A DNA stretch of 64,000 nt from Sphingorhabdus sp. YGSMI21 (GTDB taxonomy: Bacteria > Pseudomonadota > Alphaproteobacteria > Sphingomonadales > Sphingomonadaceae): positions 1,937,001 to 2,001,000 of the forward strand of contig NZ_CP022548.1 in NCBI RefSeq assembly GCF_002776575.1, in the 5' to 3' direction. The notes beneath the pieces were generated by a model. That model was given only the letters and a program-made list of their open reading frames with translations, ran no database searches and was not told the origin of the DNA. Position 1 is the stretch's first letter, and each line of letters begins with the position of its first letter. Shown here piece after piece: positions 8,519-17,326 of the stretch. Both the position numbers and the translations under genes were made by a program.

Positions 8519-9337
8519 ATGGACGAGAACATTCCATACGAAAAACGCCGCAATCCCAATCTGCCTTGGGGATACTGGATGGCAGCTCCAGGTGAAACCA
8601 CAGGCGATCAGGTTCTGATCGATGAAGATGGCAGCCGGTGGGCGTCTGTTCGTGAATGTCTGTGGGTCAAGCGCTTTAACATGGCGATGCCCGAGCATCT
8701 TCCGTATATTGACCTCGAACTGGAGTTCCTGCTCACCTTTCTGGTCATCACGGAACGCCGGATCATTCGGGTTGAGGAGAAGGCCATTGACATATTTGGT
8801 GACCATGACAGGGCCCGGTTCTACCAAAGCTGGCTGATCGACAAGAAGCTCATGACGTATGATCGGGGCGGTTGCCTATTTCCCGAACTCACCCCGGAAG
8901 CCTTTGCTATCTTGCTGATGCTGGCCAATACACGCAGCCTGAGGAACCAACCGCTGCCGGTCGGCCTGCCGACGCTGGAGCGATGGCATGGGCTCGACCC
9001 GGAAGCCATGACGCCCGAATGGGAAGCAGCGCTGCAGAAACTGGAGCGCTATGCCGACCGGCTGCCATATCGGTTTGAGCGGGTGATGATCGGCAAGCTT
9101 AATGCCATTAGGCTGGTCGGTGATGGACTGGGGCCGAACATCCCGCTCCGCCGGACCTTGTGGTCGCTCACCTTCCGGGATCAATATGCGCGGGACCGGT
9201 TCTACTACTGGCTTTGCCACCGCGTCGATCGGTGGAGCGATTGGGGGACGCGCGCTTGGGAAAATGGCCCCCGAGCGCTCAGCGAATATTTGCTGCAGCT
9301 GAAATTTGCAGATGAACCGGCCGTGATGCCAGACTGA
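8519..9337 (+). CDS. Hypothetical protein, coupled to the preceding gene
   Basis: A 272-residue protein, not recognised. The reading frame is open from 8174, but the ATG at 8519 is preferred: GGGGAGAAG lies just upstream and this start sits one base after the preceding stop. The protein is rich in Trp, Arg and Leu and predicted mostly helical. It has no signal peptide, membrane segment or obvious enzyme motif. It forms a two-gene unit with the conserved hypothetical before it, ending in the hairpin at 9359-9392. Confidence 0.6.
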   Translation: MDENIPYEKRRNPNLPWGYWMAAPGETTGDQVLIDEDGSRWASVRECLWVKRFNMAMPEHLPYIDLELEFLLTFLVITERRIIRVEEKAIDIFGDHDRARFYQSWLIDKKLMTYDRGGCLFPELTPEAFAILLMLANTRSLRNQPLPVGLPTLERWHGLDPEAMTPEWEAALQKLERYADRLPYRFERVMIGKLNAIRLVGDGLGPNIPLRRTLWSLTFRDQYARDRFYYWLCHRVDRWSDWGTRAWENGPRALSEYLLQLKFADEPAVMPD

Positions 9338-9358
9338 CCAAGCAGCATGATGCCAAGA

Positions 9359-9392
9359 ACAACGGGCGGGCTCTTCGGAGGCCGTCCGTTGT
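9359..9392 (+). terminator. Hairpin closing the cargo gene run
   Basis: An 11-bp stem (ACAACGGGCGG / CCGTCCGTTGT, one G-T pair) with a loop of about 12 bases, 21 bases after the stop at 9337. The T run is weak (CATTTACC), so termination is likely but not certain. Confidence 0.55.
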
Positions 9393-10003
9393 CATTTACC
9401 TAGGCGTAAATTTACCAAAAACCCGCTTCCCTCTAGTTCATCCGGAGCACCTCGCCATCTAGTCTCCCATGCTTCGTTAGCCTACAAGGTCAGGTGACCA
9501 ATCGATTTACTCGGTCGCTGCGTTGAAAGTTACCTCTGAATCCGGAGCAGACATGCCCTGAGTTCGACTCCGGCATTTCCGACGTCGGTCCAGACAAAGC
9601 CGCAGGCCATGGTCCTCTTTTCAGATTAGCTTATTGAAAGCCGGCAGTCGCGAATCCACCTAGTAATTGCAGTTCTGGCGCGAGCAAATTCTGAGCGCTG
9701 GACGGCAGCTTTCAGAATCGAGAATGGGTCGAGGAGACGGCAACAATTGCGCGTAATTTCGGACCGACTGTAGTTGGGCCGGAAGCGACCATAGAACATG
9801 ATCGCCGTAGATGCACTTATGGAAAGCCGGGCGAAATCTGACAATCGACTTATACTTTCCGTCAATACTGGCTGCGTTGATTGCAGGCTATCTCCGCCAG
9901 AGGTCAAATGCGGGTGTCGCGCCGATTTTTGCGTAACGAACAGAGGAACCTGCTCGCCAGCATCTCGTCACGGTTCGCCGAGGCAGCATAATATAGTTGA
10001 ACG

Positions 10004-10035
10004 GGGCGGTCTGGAAACATTTTTCCAGACCGCCC
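10004..10035. repeat. Perfect 14-bp inverted repeat
   Basis: Two 14-base arms (GGGCGGTCTGGAAA and its exact complement) separated by CATT. It is about 140 bases beyond the 3' end of the convergent integrase gene. There is no T run on either side, so it may be a protein-binding or recombination site rather than a simple terminator. Confidence 0.7.
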
Positions 10036-10176
10036 AGTCAAAACGAATGTTCAAACCTACTGCCGGTAAAAACGAACGATCCCGCGCAACGAGGTGCGCA
10101 GCGGCGCCTAAATTGTCTTCAAGCTCTCCATAAGCCTAGTCGCCAAAGGCATATTATGCAGTTCTGGCGGCAAATA

Positions 10177-12162
10177 TTATTTTACTCGCGCTTTTCTTGG
10201 CTCACGAAGTTTTGCAGGAAGCAAAGAAACAGGGAAGGGGTCCAGATGCTTCGTTACTTCCGGTATCGTTGCTACGGCATTACGCAACAGTGCCATATGC
10301 GCCTTCGAGTAACGTCCTTCAGTTTCCCCTTTGAGAGCATGGCCAGCAAAATCTGCTCTGATTTCAGATGGGATTCCAGCACCCTTCATTGAATCTATCG
10401 CGGTGTGACGAAATGCGTGCATTGCTTGGCCGCCTTTAAGAAATGCTAGTTCCTTGGCTATCTTGGTCCAAATACGTTTATAATAGGCATCGCCCATCTG
10501 GCCCAAGCCGCTCTCAGCTACTAGCTCCGGAAATAGGGTCTTCTCTCCCGCTTCGCGTAGCGCCGTCACATAATCAATCAAGCCCAATCGCTGCAATTCC
10601 TTCGCCACCGGCACTTTGCGTGCCGAACTAATGGTCTTCACCCGGCGCACGTCATTGGCGCGAACGTTGAAGAACCAAAAACCATCTTCCGTTTCCACAT
10701 CATTGACGTCCAGGCCGCAAATTTCATCGCGGCGCATCCCTGAATACCACGCGATCAGGGGCACGAAATACCACGCATCGTGAACGAGCAAATCGCCTGG
10801 CTGCATACGCCGCGCATGTGATTTTGAACCTGTCCATGGCGGGAGATTGAAAATCTCCCTGCCTTGCTCCACGGTATAGACCGATTGTAGTTCACGTTGG
10901 TTACGAGTGTCGTTCATAATGAATGCTCCATAGTCAAGTCGTCCCAATGGGTGGTGTTTGTTAAACCAGCCAGTGAGCTGGCGCAGGAAGCCCCAATGCC
11001 GGTTGGTCGTAACAACGCCCAACCCAAGTTCTTTTCGAGAAAGGTGCTCGGCCGGCTTAATTTTTGTATCTGTAACTCGCCCTTTCCGCTTCGCTTCTTT
11101 TTTCATCGCTTCTTCACCAGCAACGACTTTGGCTTCGGTTTCGTCGATGATTTGCCAGATCGTCATATCGCGATGCTTGGGGGATTTACGAAAGGAGGGG
11201 CCGTGCAGCTTTTCGAAACACTGGTCTAGTTTGACGAGATCGTCATGCGTGACGGTCGCCAGCGCTCGCCCGTCCATGACCTGCTCGAGAAGCATTGCAG
11301 GAAGTTCGAACTGGTTGCGCGTTTTCAAGGTCCAAGGTTCGCCTTTTTTTCGCGAATTGCCGTCCTTGCCGCCTGTGCGCGGATTATGCTCAAAAAATCT
11401 GAGCACTGCTTCGCTTGGTGTCATGGTGACCCACTCGTTAGCTACAGGCTGGTGAGAAGTTACGGTAGGTGAAGAATTTTGAGGGTTTATTGGTTCATAA
11501 CCCGCCACTTGGACCGGAGCATAAGCCGTGCTTGGATCGGCGAGAACGCGGCGGAATTCCCGGACTGCCTCAATGCGCGCCTGATTGACCACTTTGCGCG
11601 CCATGGCTTCACGCAATACAGTTTCTTCCACGCCGATTTCGGCCAGTCTTGTGACGGCTGCCTCCTCAGCGCCATCCTGCTGAATTGATTCGGCAAGGTC
11701 CGACCAAGCCATGATGACAATGGGTTCATCGTCGTCGTCGGGATCTATCCGGGCGATCAGGAAATCATCGATTTTGCCTTTTACGACGCCGTCACTTGCT
11801 GCTGATTCGCTAGCGCCCAGACGCAGCGAGAGCGCTTTGTCTATATCGTCGTGATCTTCTGGAGGAATAATGTGGAGGTTTGCGTGCATGACTTCGAGTC
11901 GATCGCGCTCAATCAGCATTTGGCGGCGATAGATTTCCGCCCGCTGAGCGCTGGTCAGTCCGTCGCTCCTAATATTCGTCATCATGTTCATCGCGACCCT
12001 CTCGCAAATCAAAGTCAGCGCTGGAGCGAGTAACGCTGCATGCCTTCGATTCGTAGTCTTGAGGGACATCCTTAACCGAAAAGGCTTATCAAGCCCTAAA
12101 CGTATGAGGCGGCGATAATAATAGGTGCCGTGCTTGCGAGTGACGTTTTGTATTCCGCACAT
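10177..12162 (-). CDS. Tyrosine recombinase / integrase
   Basis: A 661-residue site-specific recombinase, long for the family (usually 300-450). The catalytic core is in the C-terminal third: SGMRRDEICGL with the first Arg, SARKVPVAKEL with the Lys, MHAFRHTAID with the HxxR box, and GRYSKAH with the nucleophilic Tyr. The first 250 residues hold an arm-binding-like start (KHGTYYYRRLIR) and an acidic helical insertion. It would integrate and excise the mobile element. It is transcribed toward the cargo genes and points away from the chromosome, as expected for an integrase near an element end. The ATG at 12162 is the first in frame; an alternative internal start cannot be excluded. Confidence 0.9.
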   Translation of the reverse strand: MCGIQNVTRKHGTYYYRRLIRLGLDKPFRLRMSLKTTNRRHAALLAPALTLICERVAMNMMTNIRSDGLTSAQRAEIYRRQMLIERDRLEVMHANLHIIPPEDHDDIDKALSLRLGASESAASDGVVKGKIDDFLIARIDPDDDDEPIVIMAWSDLAESIQQDGAEEAAVTRLAEIGVEETVLREAMARKVVNQARIEAVREFRRVLADPSTAYAPVQVAGYEPINPQNSSPTVTSHQPVANEWVTMTPSEAVLRFFEHNPRTGGKDGNSRKKGEPWTLKTRNQFELPAMLLEQVMDGRALATVTHDDLVKLDQCFEKLHGPSFRKSPKHRDMTIWQIIDETEAKVVAGEEAMKKEAKRKGRVTDTKIKPAEHLSRKELGLGVVTTNRHWGFLRQLTGWFNKHHPLGRLDYGAFIMNDTRNQRELQSVYTVEQGREIFNLPPWTGSKSHARRMQPGDLLVHDAWYFVPLIAWYSGMRRDEICGLDVNDVETEDGFWFFNVRANDVRRVKTISSARKVPVAKELQRLGLIDYVTALREAGEKTLFPELVAESGLGQMGDAYYKRIWTKIAKELAFLKGGQAMHAFRHTAIDSMKGAGIPSEIRADFAGHALKGETEGRYSKAHMALLRNAVATIPEVTKHLDPFPVSLLPAKLREPRKARVK

Positions 12163-12404
12163 GGGTGGTGGTATCCTTCCGTGGCACCCTGTCGTGGCGA
12201 ACCACGACGGGGTAAGAGAAAGAAACCAAATATTTCAAGAGCTTATGTCATTGTTGGCTGGGGCTCCTGCCACCCCAACCAACTTTCCTTCACCGAGCGT
12301 TCGCAGGCACGTGTTTCCGTAGCCTTGCTGGCCGACTTCCCGCGCAATCTCCCGAAATGGAATCTCTTCAGGGCTTAATTTCCCGCTCCTGTTCCGTAAA
12401 TTAA
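12163..12404. other. Likely right junction of the element; imperfect palindrome
   Basis: This 242-bp gap lies between the integrase start and the first chromosomal-type gene. It contains an 11-bp inverted repeat with one mismatch at 12253-12283 (GTTGGCTGGGG / CCCCAACCAAC, 9-base loop). By position it should hold the integrase promoter and an attachment site. No tRNA or other known integration target was recognised, and no second copy of the palindrome was found at the left. Confidence 0.4.
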
Positions 12405-14051
12405 ATGTCCGGGCATGATGCGCCGCGGTATCGGGAGCTGTCTTTGGATTTTCGCAGAATATTTTCCGACAAGGAATATGCACCGCGGCGTGATCTGGCG
12501 ATCATCCTGTTGCTCTATCTGGTGATTCTGGCTGCTTCTCTGGCTTTTGATTCATTTGACCATGTTATCGACTTTGTCGAGCAGCATGAGGACTGGGAAA
12601 TTGACGAAGCCCTGACCGGTTTGCTGTTGCTGCCGATTGCGCTGGGAATATTCGCCGCGCGCCGTCTTTCGGAAGCCAAAAAGGAACTCAAGCTCAGGCT
12701 TCTGGCAGAAAAGCAGGCGCACGAGATGGCGTTGCACGATCCGCTGACCGGACTGCCCAACCGCCGCAAGGCCAATATGGTGATAGAAGCCGCGCTCAAA
12801 CAGGCTGACAGCGCCCCTGTCACCTTGCTCGCGATTGATCTCAACCGGTTCAAGCCGGTCAACGATCTCTATGGCCACCAGGCCGGTGACCAATTGTTGC
12901 TGGCCGTCGGCGAGCGATTGAAGGCCGCTGTGGCAGACGACGGCTTGATCAGCCGGATAGGCGGCGATGAATTTTGCGCGATGCTCAGTGGCATTCCCGC
13001 TGGCGACCAGTTGATCCGCAAGGTCGAAACCCTGTCGGAGGTTTTCGAAACGCCTTTTCTGCTGGGCGATCTGTCGGTTGTGGTGAGCGCGAGCATAGGC
13101 GTGGTTACAACCGATGTCCCCGCTACCCCGCTCGATAGTCTTTTCTCCCAGGCGGACGCAGCCATGTACCGCTGCAAGGGCACCGGCCGCAATGAAATTG
13201 CCTTTTTCGAAGCCGGTATGGAGCAAGCGGCGATCCAGCGGGCGAAGATCGAAACCGATTTGCGCACAGCCATTGTCGAAGGTGAAATCCGGCCTTTCTT
13301 CCAGCCATTGGTCAATCTCTATGACGGCGAAATTCTCGGCTTCGAGGCATTGGCCCGCTGGCATATGGCGGATGGCACGATGCGCATGCCAGACGATTTC
13401 ATCACCATCGCAGAGGAAACCGGACTGATATCGGATCTGTTCTTCGTGATATTAAAAGCGGCCGCGATTGAAGCGAAAAACTGGCCGGTCGGATTGCATT
13501 TTGCGGTCAATCTTTCTCCCGTCCAGTTTGGCGACGAGTGGCTTGTCGAACGCATATTGCAGACTCTGGTCGACGTTGGCGTGGCGCCGGGTCGCCTTGA
13601 AATAGAAATTACCGAAAGCGCATTGGTCAGCGATCTAGACGTCGCGCGCAATGTTATCGTGTCGCTCAAAAACCAGGGTATCAACATATCACTGGATGAT
13701 TTCGGCACCGGCTATTCCTCGCTGCGTCACCTGTCGGAACTGCCTTTCGACAAGTTGAAAATCGATCGGTCTTTTGTCCATGGCATCGAAACAAATTCCG
13801 CTTCGCAATCGATTGTCCGCGCCGTGACCGCGCTGGCGCATAATCTTGGGCTGCAGGTGACCGCCGAAGGCATTGAAACCTACGACAATGCGAAGAGCGT
13901 GATGGATTCCGGCTGTGATATCGGCCAGGGCTTTCTGTACGGTCGGCCCAGCCGGGGTGGGCAACTGGCGCTGCCTGACGGTAGCCGTTTGGAAACCGGC
14001 GGCGAGTCGCAGGATGATTCGGTCAAGCCGCACGACGAAAAAGCGGCTTGA
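12405..14051 (+). CDS. GGDEF-EAL protein (cyclic-di-GMP synthesis/hydrolysis), membrane-bound
   Basis: A 548-residue protein. Two hydrophobic segments at about residues 31-48 and 71-84 anchor it in the inner membrane. A GGDEF domain follows (HDPLTGLPNRR at 111-121, intact RIGGDEF with GGDEF at 186-190), then an EAL domain (FEALARW with EAL at 314-316, ITESALV, LDDFGTGYSSL, KIDRSF). Both active-site signatures are complete, so it could make or degrade cyclic di-GMP. No RxxD inhibitory site is visible before GGDEF. It is the first chromosomal-type gene right of the mobile element, with the next gene starting four bases downstream. Confidence 0.93.
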   Translation: MSGHDAPRYRELSLDFRRIFSDKEYAPRRDLAIILLLYLVILAASLAFDSFDHVIDFVEQHEDWEIDEALTGLLLLPIALGIFAARRLSEAKKELKLRLLAEKQAHEMALHDPLTGLPNRRKANMVIEAALKQADSAPVTLLAIDLNRFKPVNDLYGHQAGDQLLLAVGERLKAAVADDGLISRIGGDEFCAMLSGIPAGDQLIRKVETLSEVFETPFLLGDLSVVVSASIGVVTTDVPATPLDSLFSQADAAMYRCKGTGRNEIAFFEAGMEQAAIQRAKIETDLRTAIVEGEIRPFFQPLVNLYDGEILGFEALARWHMADGTMRMPDDFITIAEETGLISDLFFVILKAAAIEAKNWPVGLHFAVNLSPVQFGDEWLVERILQTLVDVGVAPGRLEIEITESALVSDLDVARNVIVSLKNQGINISLDDFGTGYSSLRHLSELPFDKLKIDRSFVHGIETNSASQSIVRAVTALAHNLGLQVTAEGIETYDNAKSVMDSGCDIGQGFLYGRPSRGGQLALPDGSRLETGGESQDDSVKPHDEKAA

Positions 14052-14055
14052 AAAT

Positions 14056-14775
14056 ATGACCCGGAGATCGAACCTTTCCGCCGCGATGGCGTCGGTGCTT
14101 CTGCTCTGCGCCAGCCCGGCCCTGGCCGGTGAAGGCCGGGTCGATCAGGCCGAAGGGCTGGAGATTGAAGCAGACGCGTTGGAGATCGAGTTCCAGACAA
14201 TATTTGTTCCCGCTGGCAATGGCGCGAAGGGCGAATGGAAATTCGCTCCGACAATAGAATATGGGTTGAGCGATGCGCTCTCGGTCGGGCTGGAATTCGA
14301 GTTCGAGAAAGAATCCGGCGAACCGGCTCTTTTGACCGAAATTGGTGTACAGGCGAAACTGGCGCTGATCAGTCCCGAAGATGCTCCGGTCGGCCTTGGT
14401 TTTCAGTCTTCGCTGATTTTCGATCGATCGGCCGATGTTGGATTTGAAACCTATATCATCGCCGAACATGACGGCGAGAAGATCGACGTCATCGGCAATC
14501 TGGTTATTTCCGCGGAACCGGGCGACTGGTCCGAACTGTCCGCCAGCTATGTCGGCCGGCTGGATCATGCGATAGACGACAGATATGCACTGGGCCTGGA
14601 AAGTGGCGGCGAACTATCCGGCGAGACAAAGGGCAGGCATTGGCTGGGGCCCGTGTTCAGCATGTCCCCGAAAGAAGGCGGCCTGGTCCCGGCTGTAGAA
14701 TTTTCGATATTCGCTCCCCTGACCGGCAAGACGCCCGATGTACAGATGAAACTGGAGCTCGATTGGGAATTCTAG
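14056..14775 (+). CDS. Outer-membrane beta-barrel protein (secreted, unknown ligand)
   Basis: A 239-residue protein. A clear signal peptide covers residues 1-24 (SVLLLCASPALAGEG). The mature part consists of alternating amphipathic strands with many aromatic and acidic residues and ends in DWEF, a C-terminal Phe of the kind recognised by the BAM complex. It looks like a small transporter-like or channel barrel. The ATG at 14056 is four bases after the stop of the GGDEF-EAL gene, so the two form an operon; a functional link to cyclic di-GMP signalling is possible but unproven. An upstream in-frame start at 13915 lies within the previous gene and is not preferred. Confidence 0.7.
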   Translation: MTRRSNLSAAMASVLLLCASPALAGEGRVDQAEGLEIEADALEIEFQTIFVPAGNGAKGEWKFAPTIEYGLSDALSVGLEFEFEKESGEPALLTEIGVQAKLALISPEDAPVGLGFQSSLIFDRSADVGFETYIIAEHDGEKIDVIGNLVISAEPGDWSELSASYVGRLDHAIDDRYALGLESGGELSGETKGRHWLGPVFSMSPKEGGLVPAVEFSIFAPLTGKTPDVQMKLELDWEF

Positions 14776-15095
14776 CCGCCAGATATACTGTCCGCGGGTG
14801 CTGCACGGTCGATCCTGTCTGTCTTGTAAACGGGGACATGCATTTGTTGGCTTCGTCCGTCGATTGTATCGGGAGCAGGCCGGAGGCGCTGGCCGTGATC
14901 GGTTGTAATCGGGGCAATCCGGTGCCTGACGTTCGAAGCCGATAATGAAAATCGTGGAACTTGTAAATTTGAAGCCGGAACATGTCCGTTCGGTTTCCGG
15001 AGCGGACTGAATGCGATTTATGGTGAATGTCGCCAAAATCCCAGCTTTGTCGCGTTGCGGGGGTGCGGATCAGGCGCTGATCAAGAAGCGAATAT

Positions 15096-15154
15096 GTAAA
15101 CGGTTGTAAATAGGCATCCAAACTTCTGGTAAATCTTCTGTAAATGATAGTAAA
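15096..15154 (+). promoter_or_regulatory. Five phased GTAAA repeats upstream of the response regulator
   Basis: GTAAA occurs at 15096, 15106, 15129, 15140 and 15150, with spacings 10, 23, 11 and 10, so all copies face nearly the same side of the helix. This is the layout of direct-repeat operators for OmpR/PhoB-type regulators, and the next gene at 15227 encodes one. Autoregulation is the natural inference. The remainder of the 451-bp gap (14776-15226) shows no gene. Confidence 0.55.
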
Positions 15155-15226
15155 ACCCAAATCATAAAGCGATGATTAAAAGCAATGTTACCGTATCAAG
15201 GCTAGTTGGCCGCTGGGAGAATTAAA

Positions 15227-15922
15227 ATGCGAATTGCGATAGCGGACGATGATTCGGAAATTATCGAGTTTCTGGGAAAAATCGTGGAAGCACAGGGATA
15301 TGTCTATGTCGGCTATCCCGATGGCACGGCGCTGTCCAATGCTCTGTTGCGCGATACGTTCGACCTCGTGATCCTCGACTGGAACATGCCGGGCAAAAAT
15401 GGCCTGGAAATATTGCAGTGGATGGAAGGCGCGGTTGAGGATCGCCCGCCGGTAATCATGATGACCAGCCGTTCGGCAAAGCAGGATATCAGCGATGCGC
15501 TGAATGCCGGTGCCGATGACTATATCACCAAGCCGGAGGACAAGAATGTCATCGCCGCCCGGATCAACGCCCTGTTGCGGCGGAACAGCGGCGCGTCGGC
15601 CATGGAGACCACGGCTGAATATGGCGATTATCTGCTCAATCGTATCGAGCAGACGGTCAGGCATGGCGACGAGGAGATCGCCCTCACGGCGAAAGAGTTC
15701 GAACTCACCGATCTGATGTTCCGCAACCGTGACCGGACATTGTCGCGCCGCTATATCATGGAGACCGTCTGGCGTACCAACGCGCATCTTGCGACCCGGA
15801 CGCTCGACATGCATGTATCGCGGATTCGGTCCAAGCTTTCGCTGAAACCGGAAAACGGGTTTCGGATTTTCACGGTTTTCGGCTATGGCTACAGATTGGA
15901 GACGTTCAGTAACGGAGGGTAA
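15227..15922 (+). CDS. OmpR/PhoB-type response regulator
   Basis: A 231-residue two-domain regulator. The receiver has an acidic pocket DDD near residue 8, phospho-acceptor D51 in LDWNMPG, T80 and K102 (TKPED). The C-terminal winged helix (LTAKEFELTDLMF through GYGYRLE) is the OmpR/PhoB DNA-binding type. The ATG at 15227 follows GGGAGA. The gene starts a three-gene set with a LysM-FecR protein and a CHASE2 histidine kinase, which is presumably its phosphodonor. Five phased GTAAA repeats lie just upstream. Confidence 0.92.
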   Translation: MRIAIADDDSEIIEFLGKIVEAQGYVYVGYPDGTALSNALLRDTFDLVILDWNMPGKNGLEILQWMEGAVEDRPPVIMMTSRSAKQDISDALNAGADDYITKPEDKNVIAARINALLRRNSGASAMETTAEYGDYLLNRIEQTVRHGDEEIALTAKEFELTDLMFRNRDRTLSRRYIMETVWRTNAHLATRTLDMHVSRIRSKLSLKPENGFRIFTVFGYGYRLETFSNGG

Positions 15923-15924
15923 TA

Positions 15925-17292
15925 GTGTTTGAAGAATTCCGGAATTGGATTCCTTCATCGGGCCTTCGCCTTTTGGTTGCGCTGTGCATCTGCGCCCTGG
16001 CCTTCGCACCCGGCGAAACCGCTGCCCAGAAGAAATCCGATGCGGAGCAAATCACCTATGTTTTCAAGCGCGGTGATACCCTGTTCAGCCTGGCGAACAA
16101 ATATTTGCGCAAATGGTCCGACTATGTCGCCGTCCAGCGACTCAACCGGATCGCCGATCCGCATAATATGCCGGTCGGAACATCCCTGCGGATTCCGGTC
16201 TCCCTGCTGAAATATCGCCCCAGCGAAGCACGGTTGAGCGCGTTTCGCGGGAATGTCTCGATCGCTTCGGGGGGGCAGAACCGCGCGCCGGTCGCCGGCA
16301 TGAACATCGGCGAGGGCAGCGATATCAGGACCGCTGCGCGCAGTTTCATGACACTGCAACTGGAAGACGGGTCGCAGGTTTCCCTGCCGTCCAACAGTCA
16401 GGTCCGGATCACCCGTCTGCGTCATATCCTGCTGACCGACAGCATCGACTATGAACTCGCGGTCGACAAGGGGCGGATCAGATCGAAAGTGGCACCGCTG
16501 GACAAAAAGGCGGACCGCTATCGTGTCCGCACCCCGGTGGCGGTCTCTGCCGTCCGCGGCACCGACTATCGGACCCGGGTCGATGACGTTTCCGGCACGG
16601 CCTTTTCCGAAACGGTTGAAGGCGAAGTGGTTGTGGCTGCGGGCGAAAGCCTGAACGGCGCGACACTGGTGGCGATACCGGCCGGTACCGGCGCGGCCGC
16701 GACCGCGAGCGGAGCGCTGGCGAAGGCCGAACTGCTGCCACCGCCGGAACTGCTGGACCCGGCAAAAGTGCAGTCGGAGGCGGAACTGCTGTTCGCCGTC
16801 GAACCCGGCCCATCGGCCGTCGGCTACCGGATCATCATCGCCTCCGATGCCGGATTTGTGGATATCGTCGCCGAAGCACAGGTGTCGGGCACGCAGCTGG
16901 CGCTGCCGACGCTTCCAAACGGACGCTATTTTGCCAAGCTGACGGCCCTTGCTCCGGACGGCTTCGAGGGCATGCCCGCGACCTACAGCTTCAAGCGCCA
17001 GCTCAGCACGCTGGGCGGCAGCGCCGATGCCGGCGATTTCGGCTATCGCTTCAAATGGTTTGGCGAGGGCGAGGGAGAAAGATTCTACCGGCTCCAGATC
17101 CTGAAAGACAGTAAGACATCCGTCCCGATCATTGATGAAGCGGGGCTGTCGACCGATACCGTCACCCTGTCGGATCTGGCGGACGGCGAATATTACTGGC
17201 GCGTCGGTGTGATCCAGTTTTCCAGTGATCCCGAAGATCCGGAAGCGATCGAGAAATGGACCGAATTCGAAAAACTGACCGTGGCCAACTAG
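15925..17292 (+). CDS. Secreted LysM-FecR domain protein
   Basis: A 455-residue periplasmic protein. The signal peptide spans about residues 1-34 (LRLLVALCICALAFA). A LysM domain follows at about 43-92 (YVFKRGDTLFSLANKYL, then DPHNMPVGTSLRIP). A FecR domain lies at about 110-215 (LEDGSQVSLPSNSQV, RTPVAVSAVRGTDYR). The C-terminal half has repeated strand-rich, fibronectin-like segments. LysM implies peptidoglycan binding, while the FecR domain usually passes a signal to a membrane partner. It begins with GTG two bases after the response regulator stop, with GGAGGG in front, so it is coupled. The partner is likely the CHASE2 kinase encoded next. Confidence 0.85.
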   Translation: MFEEFRNWIPSSGLRLLVALCICALAFAPGETAAQKKSDAEQITYVFKRGDTLFSLANKYLRKWSDYVAVQRLNRIADPHNMPVGTSLRIPVSLLKYRPSEARLSAFRGNVSIASGGQNRAPVAGMNIGEGSDIRTAARSFMTLQLEDGSQVSLPSNSQVRITRLRHILLTDSIDYELAVDKGRIRSKVAPLDKKADRYRVRTPVAVSAVRGTDYRTRVDDVSGTAFSETVEGEVVVAAGESLNGATLVAIPAGTGAAATASGALAKAELLPPPELLDPAKVQSEAELLFAVEPGPSAVGYRIIIASDAGFVDIVAEAQVSGTQLALPTLPNGRYFAKLTALAPDGFEGMPATYSFKRQLSTLGGSADAGDFGYRFKWFGEGEGERFYRLQILKDSKTSVPIIDEAGLSTDTVTLSDLADGEYYWRVGVIQFSSDPEDPEAIEKWTEFEKLTVAN

Positions 17293-17326
17293 CGGTCCGG
17301 GCCCGGCTTTTGACCGTTTCCCCGAC

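Larger units (their letters stand above)
9338..10176. other. Long non-coding stretch between cargo genes and integrase
   Basis: About 840 bases without a convincing gene. The two short open frames inside (9626-9907 minus, 9798-10133 plus) overlap each other, lack recognisable domains and have no clear ribosome binding sites. The region holds the hairpin at 9359-9392 and a strong inverted repeat at 10004-10035. It may carry decayed genes or attachment-site related sequence. I saw no tRNA. Confidence 0.5.
688..12162. mobile_element. Putative integrative mobilizable element (ends not resolved)
   Basis: A tyrosine recombinase gene (10177-12162, minus) and a MobC-like plus relaxase pair (1835-4953, plus) bracket a set of cargo genes: two exonucleases and three unknown proteins. 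The relaxase without any visible type IV secretion genes fits a mobilizable rather than self-transmissible element. To the right, ordinary chromosomal genes begin at 12405. No flanking direct repeat could be found by eye, and the left end may lie beyond the window. The coordinates given are simply the outermost element-type genes. Confidence 0.6.

Noticed and set aside
9540..9590. Possible tRNA T-arm (GAGTTCGACTCC) in the gap before the integrase
   Set aside because: The surrounding stem does not pair and no acceptor or anticodon arm could be built.
9626..10133. Two overlapping short frames on opposite strands
   Set aside because: No ribosome binding site, no domain and mutual overlap; treated as non-coding.
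12235..12483. 82-codon minus-strand frame at the element junction
   Set aside because: Overlaps the start of the GGDEF-EAL gene and has no domain or Shine-Dalgarno sequence.
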